A stretch of DNA of 35,905 bases from an uncultured Planctomycetaceae bacterium (GCA_903863885.1 CAIPEB010000243.1:1-35905), one strand, 5' to 3'; shown: positions 23,401-31,979, counted from the stretch's first letter. Numbers and translations: made by a program. The notes: a model not told the origin generated them from the sequence alone.

Positions 23401-26400
23401 ATCGCGGTGTCGACGCCATCTGCTCCGTTGTCGCCGAGGATGTGGCCGAGACTGCCATCCTGGAACACGACGCGGGTCTCGCCGGTGCCCATCCAATTCA
23501 GGATGGTGCCCGTGACGTTGCCGTGGCCGGAGGCCACATGCCGGTCGTCGCCGATCCAGTAGAGGTTGTTGTCGACGACGACGCTGCCGCCGAAGATGTA
23601 GTCAATGCGACTGGCGGCGGGCAGGCCCGTCGTCGGATCGAGACCGCGGTCGTCGCCCAGCCCCGTCAGTTCGTCACCACCGCCGCCGCCGATCAGGTAG
23701 TTGTTCGGCCCGCTGCTGGTGGTCGTACTGGCATCGGCGCCGGTCAGCTTGTCATTCTGAGCGGACCCGACGAGTCCCTCGAGGAAAGCGTAGGTATCCG
23801 CGAGATTGCTCGACGTGCCGTTGGCGTTGGAGTCCTGCAGGCTGGCAAAGATCGGAATGCCGACACGCTCGTAGCTTCCGATGTCATTATCGCCCTCGGT
23901 GCCGTCGCCGTTGGCTTCGATCACCGTAATTCCGCGTGTGATCGGCGTATCGCCGTTGAGACGGTCGCCGTCGTTGGCTGTCGGGCCGAGGCCGCCTTCC
24001 AGGAGGTCATTGCCCGACCCGCCGTTGATGTTGTCGTCGCCGACGCCGCCCCGCATCCAGTCGCTGCCGTTGCCGCCGAACATCTCATCAACGCTGTCTC
24101 CGCCCTCCATGTAGTCATGGCCGTCGCCGCCCATCATCAGGTCGGTGTCACCCTCCCCGTACAGAAGGTCGTCGCCGTCGTCTCCGAACACCTCGTCGAT
24201 GCCGTCGCCGCCGTGGACCTCGTCATTGCCGTTGCCGCCATGCAAGGTGTCGAGCACGCCGGGACCGCCCGAGAGGTAATCGTTTCCGTCGCCGCCGTGG
24301 ATGAAGTCGTCGTTCTCGTAGTCGGTGATCCAGTCGTTGCCGGGGCCTCCGTAGAGATGATCGTTGCCCTGGGCGCCTTCGATGACGTCGCTTCCGGCGT
24401 CGCCATAGACGTAGTCGTCGCCGAGCGCCGCGACGATGTAGTCGTTGCCCTCGAGGCCGACGACGATGAGGTGCCCGTCGTTGGCGCTGCCGCCGCCCGG
24501 CAAGGTCTCGTAAATGGCGTTGAAGTAGTCGTTGATGCCGTAGGTGTCCGCGGCCCCGACACCGTCGTACGGATTGTCGTGGCCGTTGCCGTCGAGGGTG
24601 AAGGTAGCAGACTGAAATCCGAAGGCGTCGCCGACGTGTTCCAGCCCGGTGGTGCGCATGATCAGGTCGGCGAACTGCTCGCCGATGATCTGGTCGCCGA
24701 GATGATGTCCGACCGGCATGCGGTAGAGATAGTAAAAGCGGTCGGCATCCTGCATGCGCTGGCCGAAGTCAGCCATGATGAACGTAAAGGTGGTGCCGAG
24801 CGGTCCGTCGAACAGAGGCTGTTCGGCAAGGCCGCCGATCCACAGGTCGACGTCCCAGAAGCCCGCGTCGCCGCCGCCGTTGTTGTTCTGGTTCCAGGTA
24901 CCGGTGACCGGATCGAAGACGGGAGATCCCTGGCCACGCATGAACAGGACGGCCGAGTCGTGCAGAGGATCGCCCGCGTCGGCCGCCGCTTTGAGAATCA
25001 CCTGCGCGTTGGCACGCAGATCCTTGAGCGTGATCACCCCATCGCCGGGCGTCGGGTCGCTGGCCGTCGCATCGAAGGCGCCGAGCGAGTCGGTGCCGCT
25101 CGCGGATCCGGCCTCATAGGCGCGGCGCATGGTGGCCAAGTTGAAGACGTCATCTTCGCGACCGTACGCGGCGATGAAGTTGACGAGCGATTCCGGGTGT
25201 CGCAGGTGGCCGCCGAAGTCCTCCCAACTCGTGTAGGGCGCGATGCCGGGACCGTTGGTGTTGCTGTTGGAGGTGTTGTTTACGAGCCCGTCGAAGATCT
25301 GTTGGCGAGCCTCGTTGAGCGTGGGCAGGCCGACGTCGCGTCCGCGCGAGATGTTCAGCGCCGCCAGATCGAGCGGCTGGCCGACCAGCGACTGCTGCAA
25401 TGCGGCGGTGACGAACTCGTCAATCTCGTTGCCCTGCTGATTGAGCAGACCGAGCATGATGCCGCCCGGACCTTCCGACTCGTAAAGCGCGGGATTAAGG
25501 AAGGCGTCGAACAGGCCGACCGAGTTGTAGGTCGGAATATAACCCGCCTCGCCCGGCTTCACGCCATTGCCGTCCGCAACCGCGATCTGCATGGTCTCGG
25601 AAAGCTGCGAATGGCCGAGACGGAACACGGCCTGCGAAAATTCGAGGCTGACGTCGAGGTTGATGTCCGACGAATACGACACGAATTCCGGCATCACCAC
25701 GAGCCCGCCGACATACTGGTCGATGGAGATGTGGTTGTATTCGGTCTCGGTGATGATGCGCGCAGCCTGGTAGATCTTCTCGCCGTTCCACACGCCCGGC
25801 GCGGTTTGCCACTGGGCGAGGTAGTTGGCTTCGGCCTGGATGCCGGCGGGCGTGCTGTCGTTGAGCAGCGCAGCCTGCGCGGTGACGGCGGCCTTGATGG
25901 CATCCGCCTGGATGTTGTGTTCCTCGTGGAAAATGTGGTGCATCGCGGTCAGGCCGACGTTCTCGTTGGCCCGGTGGTCGCCGGATACGTAATGCGAGGC
26001 GAGCATCGCCTCGTTGTACTGCCCGGCGCCGGGGACGGCGGTCCTGTCGGTTGTGCCCATGGGCACCAGCATTTGGCCCAACGGGCTCATCGGACTCGCG
26101 GCGTTGCCCATGTCGGAGATGACGGCGTGGCCGGTTTGCCTGGCATAGCCGACCTGGGAGGCGAGGCATCGATGCGCATCGGCATCTGCCTGGCTCCAGC
26201 GGACGAACGGGTCGTTGGCGGCGTTGTAGCCGGCCGTATCCGCGATCGAAGTGTCCGAGCGGTACATCACGGCGTGCTGCGGCGTGAACAGGATCTTCCC
26301 GACCGCATCGGCCTTGATCATCGGCGCATCGAGCACGTCCCTGTCGATCAGTTCGATGCCGAGGCGCGCGGCGTTGACCTTCATGTCGGCCCAGGTGGCC

Positions 26401-27554
26401 AGATCGTGCGACGCCCTGTTGAACGCAGCGATTTGCTCCGGAGTCGGGGCGACTCCCACCGCCGCCATATCCTCCGCGCTGGTAATCAGCTTTCCGGTGA
26501 CGTGACCGCTGCTGTCGTACTGACGCACCAGGGCGTTGATCGTGGAGATGCTGCCGTAGGTCTGGCTCTGATCGATCATCAGGCCGGTGTTGTTGTTGAA
26601 GGCCGGCGCGACACCCGGCTTGAGAACCGCATTGCCGAGGCCGTCGATGTTGAAATCGCTGGCCGGGTTCGCCAGAGCGCCGCGGCTCAGCATCATCTTG
26701 TTGGCTGTCGGGCCGGTGGCCGACGGATTGTAAAGGGGGTCGCTCGGCGACAGCGGGATCAGCACAAAGCCTCCGCCCTTGGTAATGAAGTCGAGGCCGT
26801 GGTCGAAAAACTGGCCGAACTCGACGAAGAACTCGTTGTAGGGAACGCCGCCGAGAATACCGGGGTTCGGAATGAACGCCGTCTGCGTCGTGCCGACAAC
26901 GCTGTTGCTGACCGCGACAGCCTCACCGCCCATCTGTAGCATGGCCTCGTGCGCTGCCGGATTGTAGGTCGGGCTGTCCGGGTTGACGTCGGAATTCGCG
27001 ACGAGCTGGGTGACGGTGCGCGGAGAGGTGCCCGGCACCGGCGTCCCGATCGTCTGTCCCTCGGCAAACTGGGTCGCGAACGACGCCGGCACGATCACCG
27101 GCTGGCCGTCGCTGCCAAGGATCGGCTGGCCGTTGTCGTCGATGACCCGCATCGACACCGGGTCAAAGGTGAACCCGTACGAAGTGCCGTTGTTGGGGTG
27201 GTCGGTGGTGAAGATCCGCAGGAAGTCGGTATCGGACTGGCCCCAGTCGCCGTGCGGATTGGTGCCCGGCACGAAGACTCCGTTGGCGTCATAGGCACCG
27301 ACGAGATTGTTGTTGGCGCCGGAAACCTCGCGAACGCCGCCCGGATCCAGCGGGCCGAAGAGCTGTGTGTAATCGTTCCCGATGTTGACCTGTTCCAGGA
27401 GGTAGCTCAGATCGGCGGCCGCCAGGTTGATGGTCATCATATTGCGGGACTCCAGGGACTCGAGCCGATGCGCGCGCTTCCGCTTCCGCATGCGCGCCGC
27501 TGTGGCACCGAATCCGCCGAACGACCGTTTCCACCAATTTCTGTTCTTGTTCAT
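20424..27554 (-). CDS. giant secreted heme peroxidase - RTX - metzincin-like protein
   Basis: A 2376-residue protein. Residues 1-46 form a basic, planctomycete-type export leader (RKRKRAHRLESLESRNMM). Residues about 60-980 are an animal-type heme peroxidase: FGQFFDHGLDF (247-256) with the distal histidine, an R-x-x-E pair near 528-531 (DHRANEN), HHIFHEEHN at 539-547, and VFRLGHSQL (643-651) with the probable proximal histidine. RTX-type GGxGxD calcium-binding repeats follow at about 1035-1200, with more near 1848-1890 and 1993-2031. Between them are beta-sandwich regions (about 1460-1850). The last 150 residues hold HELGHIAGLNH (2330-2340), a full metzincin zinc motif, with a possible Met-turn (GGLMDS) just after. 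The ATG at 27554 has AGGAGA 7 nt upstream. It is probably exported and folded by calcium outside the cytoplasm, and likely controlled by the adjacent two-component genes. Confidence 0.88.
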   Translation of the reverse strand: MNKNRNWWKRSFGGFGATAARMRKRKRAHRLESLESRNMMTINLAAADLSYLLEQVNIGNDYTQLFGPLDPGGVREVSGANNNLVGAYDANGVFVPGTNPHGDWGQSDTDFLRIFTTDHPNNGTSYGFTFDPVSMRVIDDNGQPILGSDGQPVIVPASFATQFAEGQTIGTPVPGTSPRTVTQLVANSDVNPDSPTYNPAAHEAMLQMGGEAVAVSNSVVGTTQTAFIPNPGILGGVPYNEFFVEFGQFFDHGLDFITKGGGFVLIPLSPSDPLYNPSATGPTANKMMLSRGALANPASDFNIDGLGNAVLKPGVAPAFNNNTGLMIDQSQTYGSISTINALVRQYDSSGHVTGKLITSAEDMAAVGVAPTPEQIAAFNRASHDLATWADMKVNAARLGIELIDRDVLDAPMIKADAVGKILFTPQHAVMYRSDTSIADTAGYNAANDPFVRWSQADADAHRCLASQVGYARQTGHAVISDMGNAASPMSPLGQMLVPMGTTDRTAVPGAGQYNEAMLASHYVSGDHRANENVGLTAMHHIFHEEHNIQADAIKAAVTAQAALLNDSTPAGIQAEANYLAQWQTAPGVWNGEKIYQAARIITETEYNHISIDQYVGGLVVMPEFVSYSSDINLDVSLEFSQAVFRLGHSQLSETMQIAVADGNGVKPGEAGYIPTYNSVGLFDAFLNPALYESEGPGGIMLGLLNQQGNEIDEFVTAALQQSLVGQPLDLAALNISRGRDVGLPTLNEARQQIFDGLVNNTSNSNTNGPGIAPYTSWEDFGGHLRHPESLVNFIAAYGREDDVFNLATMRRAYEAGSASGTDSLGAFDATASDPTPGDGVITLKDLRANAQVILKAAADAGDPLHDSAVLFMRGQGSPVFDPVTGTWNQNNNGGGDAGFWDVDLWIGGLAEQPLFDGPLGTTFTFIMADFGQRMQDADRFYYLYRMPVGHHLGDQIIGEQFADLIMRTTGLEHVGDAFGFQSATFTLDGNGHDNPYDGVGAADTYGINDYFNAIYETLPGGGSANDGHLIVVGLEGNDYIVAALGDDYVYGDAGSDVIEGAQGNDHLYGGPGNDWITDYENDDFIHGGDGNDYLSGGPGVLDTLHGGNGNDEVHGGDGIDEVFGDDGDDLLYGEGDTDLMMGGDGHDYMEGGDSVDEMFGGNGSDWMRGGVGDDNINGGSGNDLLEGGLGPTANDGDRLNGDTPITRGITVIEANGDGTEGDNDIGSYERVGIPIFASLQDSNANGTSSNLADTYAFLEGLVGSAQNDKLTGADASTTTSSGPNNYLIGGGGGDELTGLGDDRGLDPTTGLPAASRIDYIFGGSVVVDNNLYWIGDDRHVASGHGNVTGTILNWMGTGETRVVFQDGSLGHILGDNGADGVDTAIYRGNRADYQVDVVVVNGQQAIRIADLRDPADATFDGVDVLVDVEFAKFADQTISIVATPLNLDLQAFTVGNFLDNFDSPSFSNSNGTTAWTSSWTETGDFGGVTAGQIRIDAGTGAGTNQMRFHGGAIANFNGASIDRVVNLTGAVSATLSFNYAEVGFDAGETVLVQFAADGVNFTTVQTINGASGTGASNLALTGPFGPNSTVRFEVSAVNSSTERVEIDNVNIAFSIPLNDASNDYATTYTEDGAPVAIASAPGISGSGSPNMQSAKIELTNAKAGDVLSVSGALPGGIASSIDLTVPGAITLNLSGNATRAAYQAAIAQIRFANSSQNPDTTLRTIQATVFDGATTSTVATAAVTVIAVDDPAILGADRLRLNAPNTDFVVPESAFLANDVDPDSVLDITAVSAPAGLGTLSLALNPGAITVSDTGTANGSFSYTAGGATANVSVVLDTGTMLGTNSDEILVDGAGVNNTLSGSGGNDIILARDGDDTLVGGTGNDQMFGEAGNDTFTYAIGNGADAVDGGTQTTADVLNITGGTAADTLDVIYNGTALISFEGGTLVDVESVTANLDGGTDTLTYAGTTAAVTVNLGTGTASGFTTITNIENVTGGSGADTLTGTAGANSLNGGDGGDLLTGGDGNDSVNTGAADDNVPDRVRWGAVAEFGDGDTVSNFDATGTVGQIDRVEFVSPALLALFDDGTALPDGVVSWVTGDGTNNNNVAVNLDGTTEALFLDGTNSEGVTNANLTSATAVAAEFNAEFALTATNGEATLLVINDTNGNSAALWRWVQAGGGEMAGGELTLIGIINANATVTTDSVGFDLGAPLLAASVGVPTGTAGGKLNQSAIQNVAQAAIADWARAGLSPELLNSMRQVQFVVTDMPGAYLGMAVGNTIYLDTNAAGYGWFVDSTPNRNEEFGAAASAGNSQAIDPRAVDRIDLLSVVAHELGHIAGLNHQDLQPGGLMDSTLAAGVRNTAWSSAVDMVQTSGGSW

Positions 27555-27595
27555 TCGACCGTCTCCTGATCTGAGGTAATGGATTCTGTTGCGAA

Positions 27596-27612
27596 GGTCG
27601 GCAAGCCCGACC
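27596..27612 (-). promoter_or_regulatory. hairpin in the peroxidase leader
   Basis: GGTCGG (27596-27601) and CCGACC (27607-27612) form a perfect 6-bp stem with a 5-nt loop, 42-58 nt upstream of the peroxidase start codon. It would fold in the mRNA leader if transcription starts upstream of it. Function unknown. Confidence 0.25.
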
Positions 27613-27695
27613 GCACTCCGCCGCGGCTCGTGGCGTCAAGCGAGCGAAGGACACTGTAGTGCCGAACGCCGGGACCATGCATCGGACATAGGTCT

Positions 27696-27711
27696 TAGGA
27701 CCTTCGTCCTA
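27696..27711. promoter_or_regulatory. dyad TAGGAC-N4-GTCCTA, candidate FixJ-type operator
   Basis: TAGGAC (27696-27701) and GTCCTA (27706-27711) are exact inverted repeats around CTTC, about 142 nt upstream of the peroxidase start and touching the receiver gene's stop codon. On the minus strand the core reads GGAC-GAAG-GTCC, close to GGAC-GAAA-GTCG upstream of the receiver gene. A second overlapping dyad, AGGTC-TTAG-GACCT, covers part of the same DNA. Dimeric LuxR/FixJ-class regulators bind such dyads; the link is inferred. Confidence 0.4.
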
Positions 27712-28116
27712 TCGACCGGTGTACGCACCGGGAAATCGGCAGCCGCCGCGGGCGAGCGTCCACTGGATTGCATCGAGCAGGGCCTGATCGTCCACCGGCT
27801 TGAAGAACAGAGCGGCGGCTCCGGCCTCGATGGCCTCGATGCGGGTTTCCTCCGTGTCGTGGGCCGTGATCAAAATAACGCGGAGAGGAGACCCGGCCTT
27901 CGTCAGTTCGTGCTGCAGTTGCAGACCGCTCATGCCATCCATGCGCACATCCGCAACGACGCAGCAGTTCTCCGGAGGGCAATCGGCCTCCAGGAAGGCG
28001 CGCGCACTGGCGAACGTGCACACGGTGAATCCAGCGGACTTCAGCAGCCGCGCCAGCGCACGACGGACCGAGTCGTCGTCATCAATCACGTAAACCGTTG
28101 CACGCTCCGCCGGCAT
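27709..28116 (-). CDS. stand-alone receiver (response regulator) protein
   Basis: A 135-residue CheY-like receiver of the FixJ type with no output domain. The acidic pocket (IDDDDS at 11-16), the phosphoacceptor Asp56 (VVADVRMDG) and the conserved lysine in LFFKPVDDQ are all present, as is the switch threonine (LITAHD). It is similar to the receiver of the FixJ-type regulator next to it, so it probably arose by duplication and may compete for phosphate from the same kinase. The ATG at 28116 has GGGAG 7 nt upstream; an upstream in-frame start at 28152 has none. The gene sits between the FixJ-type gene (196-bp gap) and the peroxidase gene (154-bp gap). Confidence 0.83.
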   Translation of the reverse strand: MPAERATVYVIDDDDSVRRALARLLKSAGFTVCTFASARAFLEADCPPENCCVVADVRMDGMSGLQLQHELTKAGSPLRVILITAHDTEETRIEAIEAGAAALFFKPVDDQALLDAIQWTLARGGCRFPGAYTGR

Positions 28117-28181
28117 GGTTTGGCTCCCGCTCCATCTCGCACCACGAGACAATCATGTGCGCCGGGCCTGTTTTGGGCATT

Positions 28182-28195
28182 GGACGAAAGTCGTA
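28182..28195. promoter_or_regulatory. GGAC-GAAA-GTCGTA motif upstream of the receiver gene
   Basis: A short dyad with GAC (28183-28185) and GTC (28190-28192) around GAAA, about 66 nt upstream of the receiver start. It resembles the dyad upstream of the peroxidase. Two matches in regulatory DNA of one regulon suggest a shared operator, but the motif is short. Confidence 0.3.
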
Positions 28196-28312
28196 CAGCG
28201 TGCAGTATTCCGGGACGGGAGGAGCGGTGCGGCGAAGCTGGACACTGGGCCGGCTCAGGTGTTGGGGCTGCCGGGACAAAGGACGCGATGGCGAGGAGAC
28301 GCGCGGAAAGAC

Positions 28313-28948
28313 CTAGTCGCCGGTATCGTTCAGGGGTTGCACCCCGGCCGCGGCGCAGAGGCGGACCAACTCCGCCACCGAGGTGACGGCCAGCTTTTCC
28401 ATCACTCGACCGCGGTGGACTTTGACGGTCTTCTCCGCAATTCCCAAACGCGCGGCGACCTGCTTGTTCAGCGCGCCGGTCAGCACGCATCGGAGGACTG
28501 CCGTCTCGCGGGGTGTGAGCGTTCCCAGACGCTCTCGGGCGTTCTTGACTTCGGTCTGGCCTCGCACGACCGACTCGTGCCGAGCCAGGGCTCCGCGAAC
28601 GGTCCGGAGCAGGACTTCGTCGTCCACGGGCTTGGTGAGAAAATCCATGGCGCCCTGCTTCATGGCGGCAACGCCCATGGGGATGGTGCCGTGTCCCGTG
28701 AGGAAGATGATCGGGATATCGCAGCCGTTTTGTGCGAGCCGGGCCTGAAGATCGGTGCCGCTGAGACCGGACATGCAGACGTCAAGCACGATGCAACCGA
28801 CGCCTTCGTACGGCGCCCGCTCCAAGGAGGCTTCTCCGGACGAAAACGTCTCGACATTCAAGCCCGCAGAACGCAGCAGCCGGGCCAGGCTCTTGCGGAC
28901 CGAATCGTCGTCGTCGATTACGAGAATCGTGGGCGATTTCTCAATCAT
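28313..28948 (-). CDS. FixJ-family response regulator (receiver + LuxR HTH)
   Basis: A 211-residue regulator. The receiver (1-120) has IDDDDS (11-16), the phosphoacceptor Asp56 in IVLDVCMSG, a conserved threonine in FLTGHG and lysine in FLTKPVDD. Residues about 140-200 are a LuxR/GerE helix-turn-helix (LTPRETAVLRCVLTGALNKQVAARLGIAEKTVKVHRGRVMEKL). Its start at 28948 overlaps the end of the histidine-kinase gene by 8 nt, the typical arrangement of a cognate pair, so the kinase most likely phosphorylates it. Expected targets are the peroxidase, the lone receiver or the divergent cytochrome; the dyads at 27696-27711 and 28182-28195 are candidate sites. Confidence 0.9.
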   Translation of the reverse strand: MIEKSPTILVIDDDDSVRKSLARLLRSAGLNVETFSSGEASLERAPYEGVGCIVLDVCMSGLSGTDLQARLAQNGCDIPIIFLTGHGTIPMGVAAMKQGAMDFLTKPVDDEVLLRTVRGALARHESVVRGQTEVKNARERLGTLTPRETAVLRCVLTGALNKQVAARLGIAEKTVKVHRGRVMEKLAVTSVAELVRLCAAAGVQPLNDTGD

Positions 28949-31900
28949 CGCGGGATTCCATGATGGCTTGGATTGTCGGCAGGGAGAATGAAACCGTAGC
29001 GCCGGTGTCCTCGTTGTTGGCTGCCCCGATGCGGCCGCCGTGGGCCTCAATCATGCGGCGGCAAATGGCCAGACCCATGCCGAGGCCGGTGGGTTTGGTT
29101 GTGAAGAAAGGCTCGAAGATACCGGCTACGTCCGGCAGCGGGAGTCCGCACCCGCGATCTCGAACGGACACCACGACGGCACCCTTGTCCATCCGGGTGC
29201 ATACGAGGATCTCGCGGCGGTCCGGCGGCACATCCCTGACCGCGTCCATCGCGTTGATGAGCAGGTTCACCATGACCTGTTGGACTTCAACGCGTCCCGC
29301 CCGCACGGTCGGTTCACCCGCGGCAAGGTCCAACTTGATCGTCGCGTTGCGTCCCACCGCCTCGCTGTGCAGAAGTTTGACGACCTCGCGGATCGCGTTA
29401 TTCAATCGAAACGTCTCCGGCTCCTGCTTGCCCTTCTGGATCATGAGGCGTAGCCGGTGAATGACCTCGCCGGCCCGCTTATCGTCCTGGATGATGTCGT
29501 CGAGGATTTCGCGGAACTGGTCCAGATCCGGCGCCTCCGAGGCCAGGAACCGCCGCGCTGCCTGGGCATTGCTGAGGATCGCGGTCAGCGGTTGGTTGAG
29601 TTCGTGGGCCAGCGAGGAGGTCAGCTCGCCCATGCGGGCCACTCGGTCCACGCGCGCCAGTTCCTCTCTCATCCGTCGCGTTTCCTCCTCCGCGTTCTTG
29701 AGATCGGTGATGTCCGTGCAAGCGCCGATCCATTCGCGGACGAATCCCCCCGACTCGACCGGCACGCCGCGGACCGACAACCATCGGTACTGGCCGTCGT
29801 GCCGTCTCACGCGGTACTCAACAGCGTAGTGCGAACGCGTCGCCACGGCCTCTGACCAGACCGCCACGGTGCGCTGGCGGTCGTCCGGGTGCAGGACGCC
29901 GGCCCAGCCCCATCCTTGGATTTGCTCGAAGCTCTGCCCGGTGAAGTCCCGCCACGACGGCATGTCCTCGGCCACCAGCCCCTGGGCGTCGGTGGTCCAA
30001 ACCAATTGGGTGGAGGCGGTGACGAACGAACGGTAACGGGCTTCGCTCGACTCCAGGTCACGCTGCGCCCGCTTGCGATCGCTCACGTCGATTCCCATCT
30101 CCAGGATCAACTGCGAGCCGTCCGTGTCGGTGAAAGGGAAGTCGTGGACATCGTATTCACGGCCGTCGGGGCCGGTCCACTCCCAGTGGTGGGACATGCC
30201 GGTCTCCAACACCTTGTAAGTTTCGCAGCCTTCGCAAGGCTCCGTGCGCTGGAACATGCATTCAAAACAACGCCGACCCTCGAACTCGCCAAACCGATCC
30301 CTGAAGAACCGGTTGGCAAACTGCAGGCGATAATCCTTCGACAGCAGCGCCACGTACACGGGCAACGTTTCGAGCAAGTCGTAGAGTCGCCGCCGTTCGG
30401 CTCTGGCCACTTCGACGATGGCATGCAATTCCGCAGTCCGCTCCGCCACCCGACGTTCAAGTTCCGCGGCGAGCTGCTGAAGTGCCGCCTCGGCCTGCTT
30501 GAGTGGCGTGACGTCCCTGGCGTACAGGTTCACATAGCCTTGATCGGCGATCGGTGCCAGGACGCACGAGAACGCGCGGCCGTCGCACGTGGTTTCCGTT
30601 TCCTCGACCTTTCCGGAAGCAAGCGAAGCCTCGATACGCCGGACCCAATCCGGTGGAACCGGTCCGCCCAAGCGGGACTGCCAGGAATTCAACACAGATG
30701 CGCTGGCGGAGTTGGCAAACAAGATCGTCCCATCGCGTGCGATCCGGAGCACCGGGTTGGGGTTTTCCTGCGGAAACAGGGCAATCATCCGGATCTCTTC
30801 CGCGGCCCGCTTTCGTTCCGTGGTTTCCTCGACGACGATGCTCAGGCCAATGACCTGCCCCTCGGAATCCGTGATCGGCAACCATTGCTCCAGCCAGCTT
30901 CGCTGGACGCCCGGCCGGTCCGGCGTTTCGCCGACAACCTCGATATTGAGCCGCGGTTGGCCGGTCTCCAGGACCCGCATCATCTCGGGTTCCACCGAAT
31001 CGGCCAATTTGGGCATCAGGTCGCGGATCCGTCGGCCGATGTGCGAGGCTACCGGCATCCCGTTGATCTCCGCCAGTCGCTCGTTGATCCGGACCCACCG
31101 GAGTTCCCGGTCCAGGACACACAGGCCGACCGGCGCGTTGCGGTAGAGATCCTCAATTTCTTTGAGTCGCTGACTCGCGACTTCCTCGGCCCGCTGGCGA
31201 TCCGCCGCTTCGCGCCGCAGGTCGATGTCGGCCTGCTCGCGGACACGAATCTCCTTCCTGATGCTCCGCTGGAAGAGGCCGATGCCAACCAGGCCGACCA
31301 ACCACAAAGCGACGTGCGCCCCGGCGAGACGGGCGTCCATCGACTTTTCAATCGCCCGCAGCGATGCCAGGGGGATCGACACGCAGATGCCGCCACGGAT
31401 GTCGCCCTGCTTGTAGCCCTGCGCAGCGTGGCATTTCAAACAACTCTGCTCGGTCACAAACGGCCGCATGAACCGAAGAGTCTCGCCGCCTGCCGTTTGC
31501 TCGATCGAGCTGACATCCGGTACGCCCTGCTCGAACAACCGCAGGGCAGCAGCTTCCCATTCGTCCGGCGCGTTCTCGGGCCGGAGCGGCTTGAGGCTCG
31601 TGAGATGCACACGGCTGCCGTCGGCGGCGTCGTCCAGGGAGTAGGCCTGACGGGCCATGTAGGCCGGGTTAAGCAAAGTCAGCGACATCGCCGATGTGGT
31701 GCTTACGTCGCGGTCAGGAACCTGAAGGTGGGGGTTGGGCGGCGTGTTCTCGGAGACAGGCACATAGACGCCGCCGTGCCTGGAGGCCCACCTCCAGTAA
31801 AGGATATCGTTCTCGATGATAACGCCTGCTTTGCGCCTGGCCATTTGCAGGCTGTGCTCCGATTGCTGCCGCAGGTTCCAAAGCAGCGAACCGGAGGCAC

Positions 31901-31979
31901 AGACAGTCCAAACTCCGGCCAGGAGCCAGGGAAAGGACCGAAGACGCGCGAAGAAACGCGATGGTCTGCCAAAGTTCAT
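28941..31979 (-). CDS. membrane heme-sensing PAS histidine kinase
   Basis: A 1012-residue sensor kinase. A first helix (about 17-35) and a second (about 220-236) bracket a periplasmic DUF3365/Tll0287-like domain carrying CLKCH (180-184), a c-type heme site. Four PAS-like domains follow (about 265-385, 395-500, 530-650, 655-780). The third contains a cysteine cluster (CFECMFQRTEPCEGC), which may bind metal or sense redox state. The HisKA domain has AHELNQPLTAI with phosphoacceptor His792, and the HATPase has NLLINAMDAV, DRGCGLP and GLGMGLAI motifs. It resembles FixL-type kinases in its catalytic part. The ATG at 31979 is chosen (GAGAG 9 nt upstream) over a TTG at 31997. It is cotranscribed with the FixJ-type regulator. 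The signal is probably redox state or a heme ligand; this is inferred. Confidence 0.88.
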   Translation of the reverse strand: MNFGRPSRFFARLRSFPWLLAGVWTVCASGSLLWNLRQQSEHSLQMARRKAGVIIENDILYWRWASRHGGVYVPVSENTPPNPHLQVPDRDVSTTSAMSLTLLNPAYMARQAYSLDDAADGSRVHLTSLKPLRPENAPDEWEAAALRLFEQGVPDVSSIEQTAGGETLRFMRPFVTEQSCLKCHAAQGYKQGDIRGGICVSIPLASLRAIEKSMDARLAGAHVALWLVGLVGIGLFQRSIRKEIRVREQADIDLRREAADRQRAEEVASQRLKEIEDLYRNAPVGLCVLDRELRWVRINERLAEINGMPVASHIGRRIRDLMPKLADSVEPEMMRVLETGQPRLNIEVVGETPDRPGVQRSWLEQWLPITDSEGQVIGLSIVVEETTERKRAAEEIRMIALFPQENPNPVLRIARDGTILFANSASASVLNSWQSRLGGPVPPDWVRRIEASLASGKVEETETTCDGRAFSCVLAPIADQGYVNLYARDVTPLKQAEAALQQLAAELERRVAERTAELHAIVEVARAERRRLYDLLETLPVYVALLSKDYRLQFANRFFRDRFGEFEGRRCFECMFQRTEPCEGCETYKVLETGMSHHWEWTGPDGREYDVHDFPFTDTDGSQLILEMGIDVSDRKRAQRDLESSEARYRSFVTASTQLVWTTDAQGLVAEDMPSWRDFTGQSFEQIQGWGWAGVLHPDDRQRTVAVWSEAVATRSHYAVEYRVRRHDGQYRWLSVRGVPVESGGFVREWIGACTDITDLKNAEEETRRMREELARVDRVARMGELTSSLAHELNQPLTAILSNAQAARRFLASEAPDLDQFREILDDIIQDDKRAGEVIHRLRLMIQKGKQEPETFRLNNAIREVVKLLHSEAVGRNATIKLDLAAGEPTVRAGRVEVQQVMVNLLINAMDAVRDVPPDRREILVCTRMDKGAVVVSVRDRGCGLPLPDVAGIFEPFFTTKPTGLGMGLAICRRMIEAHGGRIGAANNEDTGATVSFSLPTIQAIMESRDD

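Noticed and set aside
23960-24440. short-period repeats that could be mistaken for a CRISPR or satellite array
   Set aside because: They are in-frame codons for GGxGxD RTX repeats of the peroxidase protein, with variable units and no spacers.
22431-26939. very long plus-strand open frame (about 1500 codons) opposite the peroxidase
   Set aside because: It is antisense to a gene with clear domains. Its valine/aspartate-rich composition mirrors the RTX and GC-rich codons, and no domain is recognisable.
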